Source: Actinocatenispora comari
GTDB taxonomy: Bacteria > Actinomycetota > Actinomycetes > Mycobacteriales > Micromonosporaceae
Assembly: GCF_017312725.1 (NCBI RefSeq)
Contig: NZ_BOPO01000123.1
Coordinates: forward strand, 1-48,151
Length of the DNA: 48,151 nucleotides
Direction: 5' to 3'
Of this stretch, positions 41,694 to 48,151 are shown piece after piece; the first letter of the stretch is position 1; the number at the start of each line of letters is the position of its first letter. Below the pieces are notes generated by a model. The model was given only the letters and a program-made list of their open reading frames with translations, was not told where the DNA came from and searched no databases. The position numbers were made by a program, and so were the translations under genes.

Positions 41694-41990
41694 TCACCCG
41701 GCGTGGCGACTCAAGAACTTCACGAAAGCGTAGAGCGCACAGAGGAAAGCGACGACGCCCACCGATGCCAGCACCATGGCAACCACCTCGCCCGAGAACA
41801 TCGACGGCCGTGCACCGAAGTCACTCAGACCCGACGCTCGCCGCTCGCCGTCTCCCGTCCTTCGCCAGTTCCGCCAAACCAGCCAACCGCCGACGATCGC
41901 CAGGCAGGCCACGATCATCCCGGTCAGGCTCGGCCACATCGTCGTGGTGTCCATCAGGTCGATCGAAGGACGGGAAGACGGGCCCATCAT
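41694..41990 (-). CDS. Small two-helix membrane protein
   Basis: The 98-residue protein has helices near 22-41 (LTGMIVACLAIVGGWLVW) and 69-92 (VVAMVLASVGVVAFLCALYAFV), separated by a basic loop. Starts at 41990 or at internal Met13 are both possible. It is the last of four small genes of lower GC on the minus strand. No known family recognised. Confidence 0.55.
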   Translation of the reverse strand: MMGPSSRPSIDLMDTTTMWPSLTGMIVACLAIVGGWLVWRNWRRTGDGERRASGLSDFGARPSMFSGEVVAMVLASVGVVAFLCALYAFVKFLSRHAG

Positions 41991-42071
41991 CCATCACATC
42001 CCCACCCGGCAACGCAGCGTCGAACTCGCACCGTTACCCCCCTTGGACCGAACACGAAAGCAATCAACGGA

Positions 42072-42437
42072 TCAATTCCGGCCGGAGTGTGGATCGAAGG
42101 ACTTCCACCGTCTCAAGCTCGAAACGTCTTCGATCAAGGCCGAGAAGAAGTCCGCCTGAACAGACATGTCACTCAGGTTTCTCACGATGTCCACGCTGTT
42201 CATGACGGGATTGATCACGGCAACGACCACGGTGCCGAAAGAAATGATGGAGATTACGGCGACGAATGCCCCAAACCCCATGAGATAGACGAAGAACTTG
42301 CCCTGGCATCCGAGCAAGATCGCTGTCATGCCAGTTGCCGCGACGGCGACTCCGAGGATGGCGAACCGAGCGGAGATGATGAACACCGACCACTCGGGGC
42401 GCCTTCTGATACGCGGAATGCCGTCATCAAATCCCAT
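42072..42437 (-). CDS. Small membrane protein, about three helices
   Basis: The 121-residue protein has hydrophobic segments near 18-43, 46-66 and 67-85, then a polar C-terminus (SVQADFFSALIEDVSSLRRWKSFDP). The ATG at 42437 overlaps the preceding gene by 11 bases. Third-position GC is much lower than in the rest of the window. Not recognised. Confidence 0.6.
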   Translation of the reverse strand: MGFDDGIPRIRRRPEWSVFIISARFAILGVAVAATGMTAILLGCQGKFFVYLMGFGAFVAVISIISFGTVVVAVINPVMNSVDIVRNLSDMSVQADFFSALIEDVSSLRRWKSFDPHSGRN

Positions 42438-42678
42438 CGGCGCGGCCCCTGTCTGTCTCGTGGAACTCAGAACCGTCGGTCGGGCCAGGACGAGAACGTG
42501 TCGACAAGCGTCGGCACAGCAGGTTCACGCCGAGCCCTACGACTCCACTGAATACGGCGATCAGCATGGTGATCGGATTCAGTCGCCTGCCGATCACGAA
42601 GCAAGCGATGAGAACGACCGCTATCCCGGGAACGCCCGAGCCAGCCAACCTGCGCAAGAGCCGCGTCCAGTTATTCAT
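42427..42678 (-). CDS. Small two-helix membrane protein, holin-like in size and topology
   Basis: The 83-residue protein has a basic N-terminus, helices near 14-34 (GVPGIAVVLIACFVI) and 36-55 (PITMLIAVFSGVVGLGVNLL), and a charged C-terminal tail. Its ATG overlaps the preceding stop (ATGA). The size and topology resemble class II holins, but no homology is claimed. Confidence 0.55.
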   Translation of the reverse strand: MNNWTRLLRRLAGSGVPGIAVVLIACFVIGRRLNPITMLIAVFSGVVGLGVNLLCRRLSTRSRPGPTDGSEFHETDRGRADGI

Positions 42679-42941
42679 CGATCACCCGAGTCGCGACCGA
42701 TCGCCAACGGCGGCGGTCGGAGAACCACCGCTCCAGCGGGCACACCCGTCGCTGCAGTCTTGTTCGCAACTCTTACCTTCGCTTCGTGCGGCAACCGAGA
42801 TTCTTCGAGCACAGATAGCGTGCTGATTGTCGCGAGCGATGGGCTGTCGGCGCGACCCGGCTGGTCGATATGCCGCGAAGGACGCAATCTCGCCATGTCC
42901 GTGACTAGCAGCCCAGGTTCGTCAGGAACCATGACCGTCAC
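42675..42941 (-). CDS. Small hypothetical protein of low GC
   Basis: The 88-residue soluble frame starts at GTG 42941 (or ATG 42932) and overlaps the next start by four bases. Codon use is unlike the neighbours, with many A/T-ending codons. No motif was recognised. It could be a decayed remnant, but the overlapping stop/start argues for coding. Confidence 0.4.
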   Translation of the reverse strand: MTVMVPDEPGLLVTDMARLRPSRHIDQPGRADSPSLATISTLSVLEESRLPHEAKVRVANKTAATGVPAGAVVLRPPPLAIGRDSGDR

Positions 42942-43035
42942 TCGGACCGATGCTTCGTCTCCGCACCGTCACGCCGGCCGTGGCGGCCCGGCGCGGTCGA
43001 GGACCGCACCGCGCACGTTTCGTCGACGCGTTGGG

Positions 43036-44109
43036 TCAGGTGGCGCGTTGGGCGACGCGGAGGCTGGCGCCGGAGAGTACCGGTGCGGCCCGGTCGGTGC
43101 CGCCGCCGTCCGGGAAGACCGCGACGTCGAAGTAGAGGTGCTGGCCGTGGTGGGCGTAGCGGCGCACGGGCACGTTGACGTACTGGTCGCCGGTGGTGCA
43201 GACGCCGTCGTCGAGCACGTCGATGCCGGCGATGCGCTTGGACTTGTTGTGCGTGGTGTCCCAGTCGTGGATCACCAGCCGGGTCTGGTAGTGGTCGCCG
43301 GGCTTGGTTCCGGTGATCCGCAGCAGCAGTACACCATCCACATAGGACGAGACCGGTGCGACGTAGCCGGGGTAGGTGCCGTTCTCGTGCGCGTTGCCGG
43401 GGTCGGCGTACTCCTTGCTCCACCGGATGAGGGTGAAGTCGCCGAACGACAGCGTGGTGTCGCTCGCGCCGAGGCTGGTCTCGATCATCTGCTCCTCCTC
43501 GTCGACCAGCTGCCGCAGTGCGGCCAGCGAGCCGGCGTACTCGTTGGTGTCACCGATCGACGGCCGCGCGTCGTACTGCAGGATGGTGAGCTTGTCGTAG
43601 CCGCCGTAGCCGGCGACCCAGTCGCTGGTGCGCACGTTCTCGGCCTTGCCGACGTAGCCGCGGTTCGGCGCCGCCCACAGCCCGGCGAAGCCCAGGCTCG
43701 CCACGTTCCAGCCGCGCGGCCGCAGCCACCAGTCGCCGGTGTAGAACAGGATCGGCGCACCGCCGCTGAGCGAGTCCCAGCGGTGCTTGAACGCCTTCAC
43801 GTCGGCCCATCCGGCGTCGTCCTCGCAGTCGAGCTGCCACAGGAACCCGCGCAGCTCGTGCCCGAACAGTGCCCGGGCCCGCGCGACGAAGTGGTCGGCC
43901 TGCCCGGACCCGTTGCCGGACCGCACGTAGTGGTAGCCGCCGAGCACCGGCACGTGCCGGCCGCGGGCGAACGCCAGGTTGTGCGACGCGTACGGGTCGG
44001 TGTAGGTGGTGCCCTCGGTCAGCTTGTGGCACAGGAACGAGGTCGCCACTCCACCGAACCCGGTCATGTTGCCCTGGTGGTTCGAACAGTCGATGCCGTA
44101 CAGGGTCAT
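43036..44109 (-). CDS. GH25 muramidase (endolysin-like lysozyme) with an unknown C-terminal domain
   Basis: The 357-residue protein has GH25 motifs: YGIDCSNHQG with D7, the catalytic DxE in WQLDCED (D94, E96), GGYHYVRSGNG and PILFYTGDWWL. It would cut the MurNAc-GlcNAc bond of peptidoglycan. There is no signal peptide, as in phage endolysins that need a holin. Residues about 220-357 form a beta-rich module (SFGDFTLIRWSKEYADP, DHYQTRLVIHDWDTTHNKSKRI) of unknown type. GAGGAG precedes the ATG at 44109. It is followed on the same strand by four small genes, three of them membrane proteins. Confidence 0.85.
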   Translation of the reverse strand: MTLYGIDCSNHQGNMTGFGGVATSFLCHKLTEGTTYTDPYASHNLAFARGRHVPVLGGYHYVRSGNGSGQADHFVARARALFGHELRGFLWQLDCEDDAGWADVKAFKHRWDSLSGGAPILFYTGDWWLRPRGWNVASLGFAGLWAAPNRGYVGKAENVRTSDWVAGYGGYDKLTILQYDARPSIGDTNEYAGSLAALRQLVDEEEQMIETSLGASDTTLSFGDFTLIRWSKEYADPGNAHENGTYPGYVAPVSSYVDGVLLLRITGTKPGDHYQTRLVIHDWDTTHNKSKRIAGIDVLDDGVCTTGDQYVNVPVRRYAHHGQHLYFDVAVFPDGGGTDRAAPVLSGASLRVAQRAT

Positions 44110-44159
44110 GACGACTCCTCGCCGCCGGTGTCCATCGTCCCGCTCCCCCACACTGTCAT

Positions 44160-44215
44160 CACGGACCTGACCGTACTGAACAACAAATAGCTGTTAAGTA
44201 GCCTATGTCCGATAA
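44160..44215 (-). promoter_or_regulatory. AT-rich promoter region of the GH25 gene
   Basis: This patch is sharply AT-richer than its surroundings. On the minus strand TTAACA (44197-44192) could be a -35, with TACGGT as -10 about 16 bases on. AACA..TGTT (44182-44195) forms a small dyad. Confidence 0.35.
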
Positions 44216-44264
44216 CGACGACCGGCGAGCCGGGGCACCGTGCCGCGCACGACGATCATCCGAT

Positions 44265-44289
44265 CGGTACCGGCGGAGCGCCGGTACCG
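44265..44289 (-). terminator. Terminator hairpin downstream of the Sir2 gene
   Basis: CGGTACCGGC (44265-44274) and GCCGGTACCG (44280-44289) form a perfect 10-bp stem with a 5-base loop, 38 bases beyond the Sir2 stop. Confidence 0.65.
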
Positions 44290-44327
44290 GCCGCGCGCGC
44301 TGCGGTGCCGGACCGGTCTGGCAGGTC

Positions 44328-45209
44328 TCAGGCGCAGCCGAGCCGGGTGGTCAGCTCGGTGAGGGCGGCGCCCAGGGGCCGGTCGACCCGGACCGCGGCG
44401 AGCGGGTCGCCGCGGGTCTCGCCCCGGTTCACGATCAGGATCGGGATGCCGCGCTTGCCGGCGTGCCGGACGAATCGCAGGCCGGACATCACCGCGAGCG
44501 AGGAACCCAGTACCAGCAGCGCCTCAGCGGAGTCGACCAGGCGGTAACAGTGGTCGACCCGATCGCGCGGTACGCCCTCGCCGAAGAACACCACGTCCGG
44601 TTTGAGCACGCCCGATCCGCAGACCTCGCAGTCGACCAGCCGGAACCGGCGGACCTGGTGCTCGGCCAGCTCGACGTCACCGTCCGGGTTGACCGCGCCG
44701 GCCGCGGCGGTGAAGTCCGGGTTCGCGGCGCGCAGCCGGTGCTCCAGCTCGACCCGGTCGCTGGTGGCGCGGCAGCCCAGGCAGATCACCCGGGACAGGC
44801 TGCCGTGCAGTTCGGTGACCTCGCGCGCGCCGGCGGCCTGGTGTAGGCCGTCCACGTTCTGGGTGATGATCCCGGTCAGCCGGCCGGTGGCCTGCAGCGC
44901 GGCCAGCGCGCGGTGCCCGGCGTTCGGTGCGGCGCCGGTGATGGTGCGCCAGCCGAGGTGGCTGCGCGCCCAGTACCGGCGGCGGCCGTCGACGCTGCCG
45001 ACGAACTGCTCGTACGTCATCGGGGTGTGCCGCCGCAGCGTGCCTGATTCGCCGCGATAGTCCGGGATTCCGGACTCGGTGGACAGCCCGGCGCCGGTCA
45101 GCACCAGCACGTTCCCGGCCTCGACCACCTCGGTCAGTTCGGTCAGGCTGGTGGTCGCCGGCACGGCGTCGCCGGACGGCGCCCAGGTCAGGGTGGGTCG
45201 GATGCGCAC
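44328..45209 (-). CDS. Sir2-family NAD-dependent protein deacylase
   Basis: The 293-residue sirtuin has GAGLSTESGIPDYRG (39-53), TQNVDGLH (N118, D120), catalytic H135 (ELHGS) and a complete zinc site C143/C146 (CLGC) and C194/C197 (CEVC). PDVVFFGEGVP and VLGSSLAV complete the NAD pocket. It should remove acyl groups from lysines using NAD. GTG start; it is divergent from the second DUF574 gene, separated by about 140 bases. Confidence 0.92.
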   Translation of the reverse strand: MRIRPTLTWAPSGDAVPATTSLTELTEVVEAGNVLVLTGAGLSTESGIPDYRGESGTLRRHTPMTYEQFVGSVDGRRRYWARSHLGWRTITGAAPNAGHRALAALQATGRLTGIITQNVDGLHQAAGAREVTELHGSLSRVICLGCRATSDRVELEHRLRAANPDFTAAAGAVNPDGDVELAEHQVRRFRLVDCEVCGSGVLKPDVVFFGEGVPRDRVDHCYRLVDSAEALLVLGSSLAVMSGLRFVRHAGKRGIPILIVNRGETRGDPLAAVRVDRPLGAALTELTTRLGCA

Positions 45210-45351
45210 GATCGCAGCCTACGTCGGCCCGCGCGCGCAACTCCCCTCGACGAGCGCGGGCCCCGAACGAGCACGGTGCCCGTTGCGACGACGCGAGCAC
45301 CCATGGAAGTGGCGTACGTTGCTGCCCAGCAGGGCCGATCGGGAGGACGAG

Positions 45352-46194
45352 ATGGCAGCTGAACCACACGGTGCGCCGACACCGCCACCCGGCGCGGTCG
45401 ACATGTCGGTACCCAACCCGGCCCGCATCTACGACTACCTGCTCGGCGGGGCGCACAACTTCGCCGTCGACCGGGAGACCGCCGACCGGGTGATGGCCGC
45501 CGGCCAGGTCGGCCCGAAGATCGCTTGGGCGAACCGCTCGTTCCTGCGCCGCTCCGTGCGGTACATGATCGCGAACGGGATCGACCAGTTCCTCGATCTC
45601 GGCTCCGGGATCCCGACCGTCGGCAACGTGCACGAGATCGCGCAGGCGGCCGACCCGGCGGCCCGGGTGGTGTACGTGGACAGCGATCCGGTCGCGGTCA
45701 CCCACGCCCGGCAGCTGCTCGCCGGCAACGCCAACGCCACCATCCTGGACGCCGACCTGCGCGACGCGGACGCCGTACTGCGGGCCGCCGACGCCACCGG
45801 CCTGCTCGACCTGTCCCGGCCGGTCGGCATCCTGCTCGTCGCGGTCTTCCACTTCATCCCGGACTCCGCCGACCCGGCCGGCATCCTGCACCGGTACTGC
45901 GACGTCGCCCGCGGCGGCGGCCTACTCGCGCTGTCGCACTACACCGACGAGGCGTACACGGCGGAGAAGCGCGAGCGGTCCAGGGTCGGCGTGCGGGAGT
46001 ACCAGCAGCGCACCAGGACGGCGCCGATCTCGCGCGACGGCGACCAGCTGGCCGCGCTGCTCACCGGGCTCGACGTGGTCGAGCCCGGCATTGTCTGGGC
46101 GCCGCAGTGGCGGCCCGACCCCGGCGACGAGGTACCGGACGACCCGTCCGACACCGAGATCCGCGCCCTGGTCGCCCGCATCCCCGCGCACTGA
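45352..46194 (+). CDS. DUF574 S-adenosyl-methionine methyltransferase-like protein, copy 2
   Basis: The 280-residue protein shares long blocks with the copy at 39431: YDYLLGGAHNFAVDR, NGIDQFLDLGSGIPTVGN and VHEIAQ. Identity is clearly high over the first 150 residues; the C-terminal third differs more. GGGAGG precedes the ATG. The substrate is unknown. Divergent from the Sir2 gene. Confidence 0.88.
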   Translation: MAAEPHGAPTPPPGAVDMSVPNPARIYDYLLGGAHNFAVDRETADRVMAAGQVGPKIAWANRSFLRRSVRYMIANGIDQFLDLGSGIPTVGNVHEIAQAADPAARVVYVDSDPVAVTHARQLLAGNANATILDADLRDADAVLRAADATGLLDLSRPVGILLVAVFHFIPDSADPAGILHRYCDVARGGGLLALSHYTDEAYTAEKRERSRVGVREYQQRTRTAPISRDGDQLAALLTGLDVVEPGIVWAPQWRPDPGDEVPDDPSDTEIRALVARIPAH

Positions 46195-46223
46195 CCGGGC
46201 CGGCCGACCCGAGCGACCGGCCG

Positions 46224-46272
46224 CCCGGCGCGGCGTGGCCGGCACTCCTCGCACCGGCCACGCCGCGCCGGG
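46224..46272. terminator. 19-bp perfect terminator hairpin between convergent genes
   Basis: CCCGGCGCGGCGTGGCCGG (46224-46242) has its exact complement at 46254-46272, with an 11-base loop. It lies between the DUF574 stop and the stop of the DUF58-partner gene and should terminate both. Confidence 0.85.
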
Positions 46273-46293
46273 AGCCGCACCCGCAGCGGCCCC

Positions 46294-46761
46294 TCACGGC
46301 GCCAGCGCGAGCCACCCGGCGCCGACGAGGGCGACGGCGCCCACGGCGAACAGCAGCAGCGAACCCGGTACCGGCAAGGCTTCCAGCGCCACCAGGACCA
46401 GCACCGCGGCCAGCACGACGAGCAGCGGTCGACCGCGGCGGCGCAGCCAGGGCCGCAGGCCCGGCCAGTGGTCGTCGGCCGCCTCGGCGGACAGCAGGTA
46501 GCCGGTCAGCGCGAACCCGCTGCAGCAGCCCAGCAGCGCACCGGCCAGCGGGGAGGACGCGCCGGCCACCGCGAGACCGCCCAGCAGTACGCCCTGGACC
46601 GCGGTCAACGTCACCGCGGCGCCGCGGTGCCACAGCGCACCCAGTACCAGGGTGAGGGTGCCGGTGATCAGCAGCAGCCGGCCGCTGGTCGGCCCGAACA
46701 GCGCCGGTACCACCAGCAGCACCGCACCGGTGAGCAGTTGCGCGACCCGTACCGCCCTCAC
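46294..46761 (-). CDS. Small multi-helix membrane protein downstream of the DUF58 gene
   Basis: The approximately 155-residue protein starts at GTG 46761, overlapping the DUF58 stop by four bases (GTGA). It has about five to six helices (LTGAVLLVVPALFG, LLLITGTLTLVLGAL, VQGVLLGGLAVAGA, LLVVLAAVLVLVALEAL, LLFAVGAVALVGAGWLAL). A longer in-frame extension upstream overlaps DUF58 and is not credible. No family is named; the coupling suggests it works with the DUF58 protein. Confidence 0.7.
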   Translation of the reverse strand: MRAVRVAQLLTGAVLLVVPALFGPTSGRLLLITGTLTLVLGALWHRGAAVTLTAVQGVLLGGLAVAGASSPLAGALLGCCSGFALTGYLLSAEAADDHWPGLRPWLRRRGRPLLVVLAAVLVLVALEALPVPGSLLLFAVGAVALVGAGWLALAP

Positions 46762-48086
46762 CGCGACCGCCCCCGCGGCGGCATCCGGCGGGCCAGTTCC
46801 AGCGCCGCGGACAGGCTCGCCGGCTCCGCCGCCGGCAACGTCATCCCGCCCAGCGCGGCGATCTCCCGGGCCACGATCGCCCGCTCCGAGCGCCACAACC
46901 GCAACGCCGCGCCAGCCGGAAACGACTCGTCACCCGCCGGGCGTGCACCGGCCGCCGGCAGGGCACCGATCGCCGGCAGGGCACCGATCGCCGGCTCGGC
47001 CGGGAGGGTGTCCAGGACCAGCATGGCCATCCCCCGCTCCCCCAGCCGCTGGACCACCTCGACGATGCGGTCGGACAGCAGCGGCGTCAGCAGTACCACC
47101 AGGGCGCCGGGCGGCAGCGCCGGCAGCGGGATGCGCGGCGGCCCGGCGATCGGCACCGCGCGGTCTCGACGCACCGACAGCACCGAGTCGACGATCGGGT
47201 ACAGGGTGCGCCGGCCCAGGCCGACCGGCAGCCAGCGCAGCAGACCGGACAGCGTCACCACGCCGACCCGGTCACCGGTCGCGAGCCACGACTCGGCCAG
47301 GCTCGCCGCGGTCCGTACCGACACGTCCAGGCTGCTGCCGCCCGGCGGCCCGACATCGGAGTACCCGTCGATCATGAGCACCACGTCGGCCAGCCGCTCG
47401 GCGTGGCGCAGCACCACGTGTGGCCGGCCGTACCGGGCGCTCGACGCCCAGTGCACCTGCCGCACCGGGTCACCGGCCTGGTACGGGCGGATCCCGGCGA
47501 ACTCCACGCCGGTACCGGTGCCGGCCACCACGTGCTCGCCGACCAGCTGCGGCAGCCGGGCCGGGCGCGGCGGTGCGGCCGGCGGCGCGGTCCGCGGGTA
47601 CACCGTCAGCTCGCCCAGCGGTACCCGCAGCCGGGCCCGGTCCAGGCCGCCCGGGGCGAGCAGCGTCACCAGCGCGGTACCCAGGTCCAGCCGCGCCCAG
47701 CGCTGCGGGGCCAGCGTGAACCTCAGTACGGTCGACGCGGTCTGCACGGCGACGCCGTCGTCCGGTCCGTCCACCGGGAGTCCGTCGCCGAGCGTCACCG
47801 ACAGCTGGTCGACCGGCGCCGGCAGCGTCAGCCGCACCGAGAGGGTGACCCGGTCGCCCTCGATGCAGCGAGGCGGATCGAGCGACACCGTCGCGGTCAG
47901 CGTGTCCGGCCGCTCCCGCCGGGAGCGCAGCGCGAGCAGCAGCAACGGCGGCGCGGCGAGCGCGAGCACCGCCGCGTGGTCGACGATCAGCGCGACCACC
48001 ACCGCGGCGACCGCGAGCACGCCGAGCCGGGCGGCGGCGAGCGTGCGCCCGAACCGTACCGGCAGCGTCACCTGCGCCCCGGCCAT
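46758..48086 (-). CDS. DUF58-domain protein (5' end possibly beyond the window)
   Basis: The 442-residue protein has two N-terminal helices (about 15-55), a beta-rich region, and the DUF58 core EFAGIRPYQAGDPVRQVHWASSARYGRPHVV followed by a vWA-like part (VVLMIDGYSDVG). DUF58 genes usually follow a MoxR AAA ATPase; that gene would lie just outside the window. The frame stays open to the right edge, so the ATG at 48086 (GGAG nearby but close) may not be the true start. Residues near 365-385 contain a short PAIGAL repeat. Confidence 0.82.
   Translation of the reverse strand: MAGAQVTLPVRFGRTLAAARLGVLAVAAVVVALIVDHAAVLALAAPPLLLLALRSRRERPDTLTATVSLDPPRCIEGDRVTLSVRLTLPAPVDQLSVTLGDGLPVDGPDDGVAVQTASTVLRFTLAPQRWARLDLGTALVTLLAPGGLDRARLRVPLGELTVYPRTAPPAAPPRPARLPQLVGEHVVAGTGTGVEFAGIRPYQAGDPVRQVHWASSARYGRPHVVLRHAERLADVVLMIDGYSDVGPPGGSSLDVSVRTAASLAESWLATGDRVGVVTLSGLLRWLPVGLGRRTLYPIVDSVLSVRRDRAVPIAGPPRIPLPALPPGALVVLLTPLLSDRIVEVVQRLGERGMAMLVLDTLPAEPAIGALPAIGALPAAGARPAGDESFPAGAALRLWRSERAIVAREIAALGGMTLPAAEPASLSAALELARRMPPRGRSR
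46954..46999 (-). repeat. 18-bp direct repeat in the DUF58 gene
   Basis: GCCGGCAGGGCACCGATC at 46954-46971 is repeated exactly at 46972-46989 with a partial third copy, in frame, encoding PAIGAL units in a C-terminal loop. Confidence 0.85.
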
Positions 48087-48151
48087 CGGCTCCGGCGGGG
48101 TACCCGGCTCCGACCGGCCGGCGCGCGGCGTGGCCGGCCCGACCGGCGACG

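Noticed and set aside
42938-43423. 161-codon minus-strand frame overlapping the GH25 C-terminus
   Set aside because: Arg/Pro-rich frame-shifted shadow of the GH25 gene with no ribosome site.
44205-44846. Plus-strand frame opposite the Sir2 gene
   Set aside because: Antisense to a gene with all sirtuin motifs; no family features of its own.
1-48151. tRNA, rRNA, riboswitch, insertion sequence, integrase or prophage structural genes
   Set aside because: No matching motif or gene was recognised on either strand by reading; the GH25 gene alone does not make a prophage.

Overview
This is a high-GC (roughly 70% or more) actinomycete chromosome segment. It shows GTG/ATG starts with GGAGG-type ribosome sites, many 4-base stop/start overlaps, Tat/lipobox solute-binding proteins, LacI-controlled sugar clusters, MMPL and DUF574 proteins, and an Acg-type nitroreductase. 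It fits Micromonosporaceae or a relative, but the genus cannot be fixed from sequence alone. No rRNA, tRNA, CRISPR array, transposase or integrase was recognised.

Layout. 1-2450: tail of an Arg-rich protein, then a YtrA-type GntR regulator / ABC ATPase / ABC permease operon on the minus strand. 2571-13022: a sugar-utilisation regulon with a secreted GH43, a complete carbohydrate ABC importer (binding protein plus two permeases), an intracellular GH2 and a LacI repressor. Three near-identical CG-centred palindromes (2571, 6500, 11772) mark the GH43, importer and GH2 promoters, so the four units probably form one LacI regulon. A VOC protein / GT1 glycosyltransferase pair and a divergent MerR regulator lie inside this span. 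13033-16463: APC permease and MMPL exporter. 16661-21749: a membrane GGDEF-EAL protein followed by an alpha-oxoamine synthase and a methyltransferase. 21800-24295: a membrane NACHT NTPase. 24305-29693: MDR dehydrogenase, amidohydrolase, tandem universal stress protein, a membrane-tethered VOC protein and an Acg nitroreductase. 29826-38549: a DHA2 exporter, then a second sugar cluster (minus-strand ABC importer, divergent GH3 enzyme and LacI regulator) with two CGAAA-type operators in the divergent promoter. It resembles the bxl (xylobiose/beta-xylosidase) clusters of streptomycetes.

38692-48086: a small membrane protein, two DUF574 methyltransferase paralogues, a membrane beta-propeller protein, a run of small mostly membrane proteins of clearly lower GC downstream of a GH25 muramidase, a Sir2 deacylase, and a DUF58 protein with a small membrane partner.

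The most unusual features are: three 38-bp tandem repeats that each encode a 13-residue mini-ORF, linked by overlapping stop/start codons between the binding protein and permease of the second importer (a different mini-ORF bridge sits at the same place in the first importer); a 164-bp near-continuous palindrome between GH2 and its LacI gene; short tandem repeats at many gene ends; the oxoamine synthase-methyltransferase pair beside a c-di-GMP protein; and the low-GC GH25/small membrane protein cluster.
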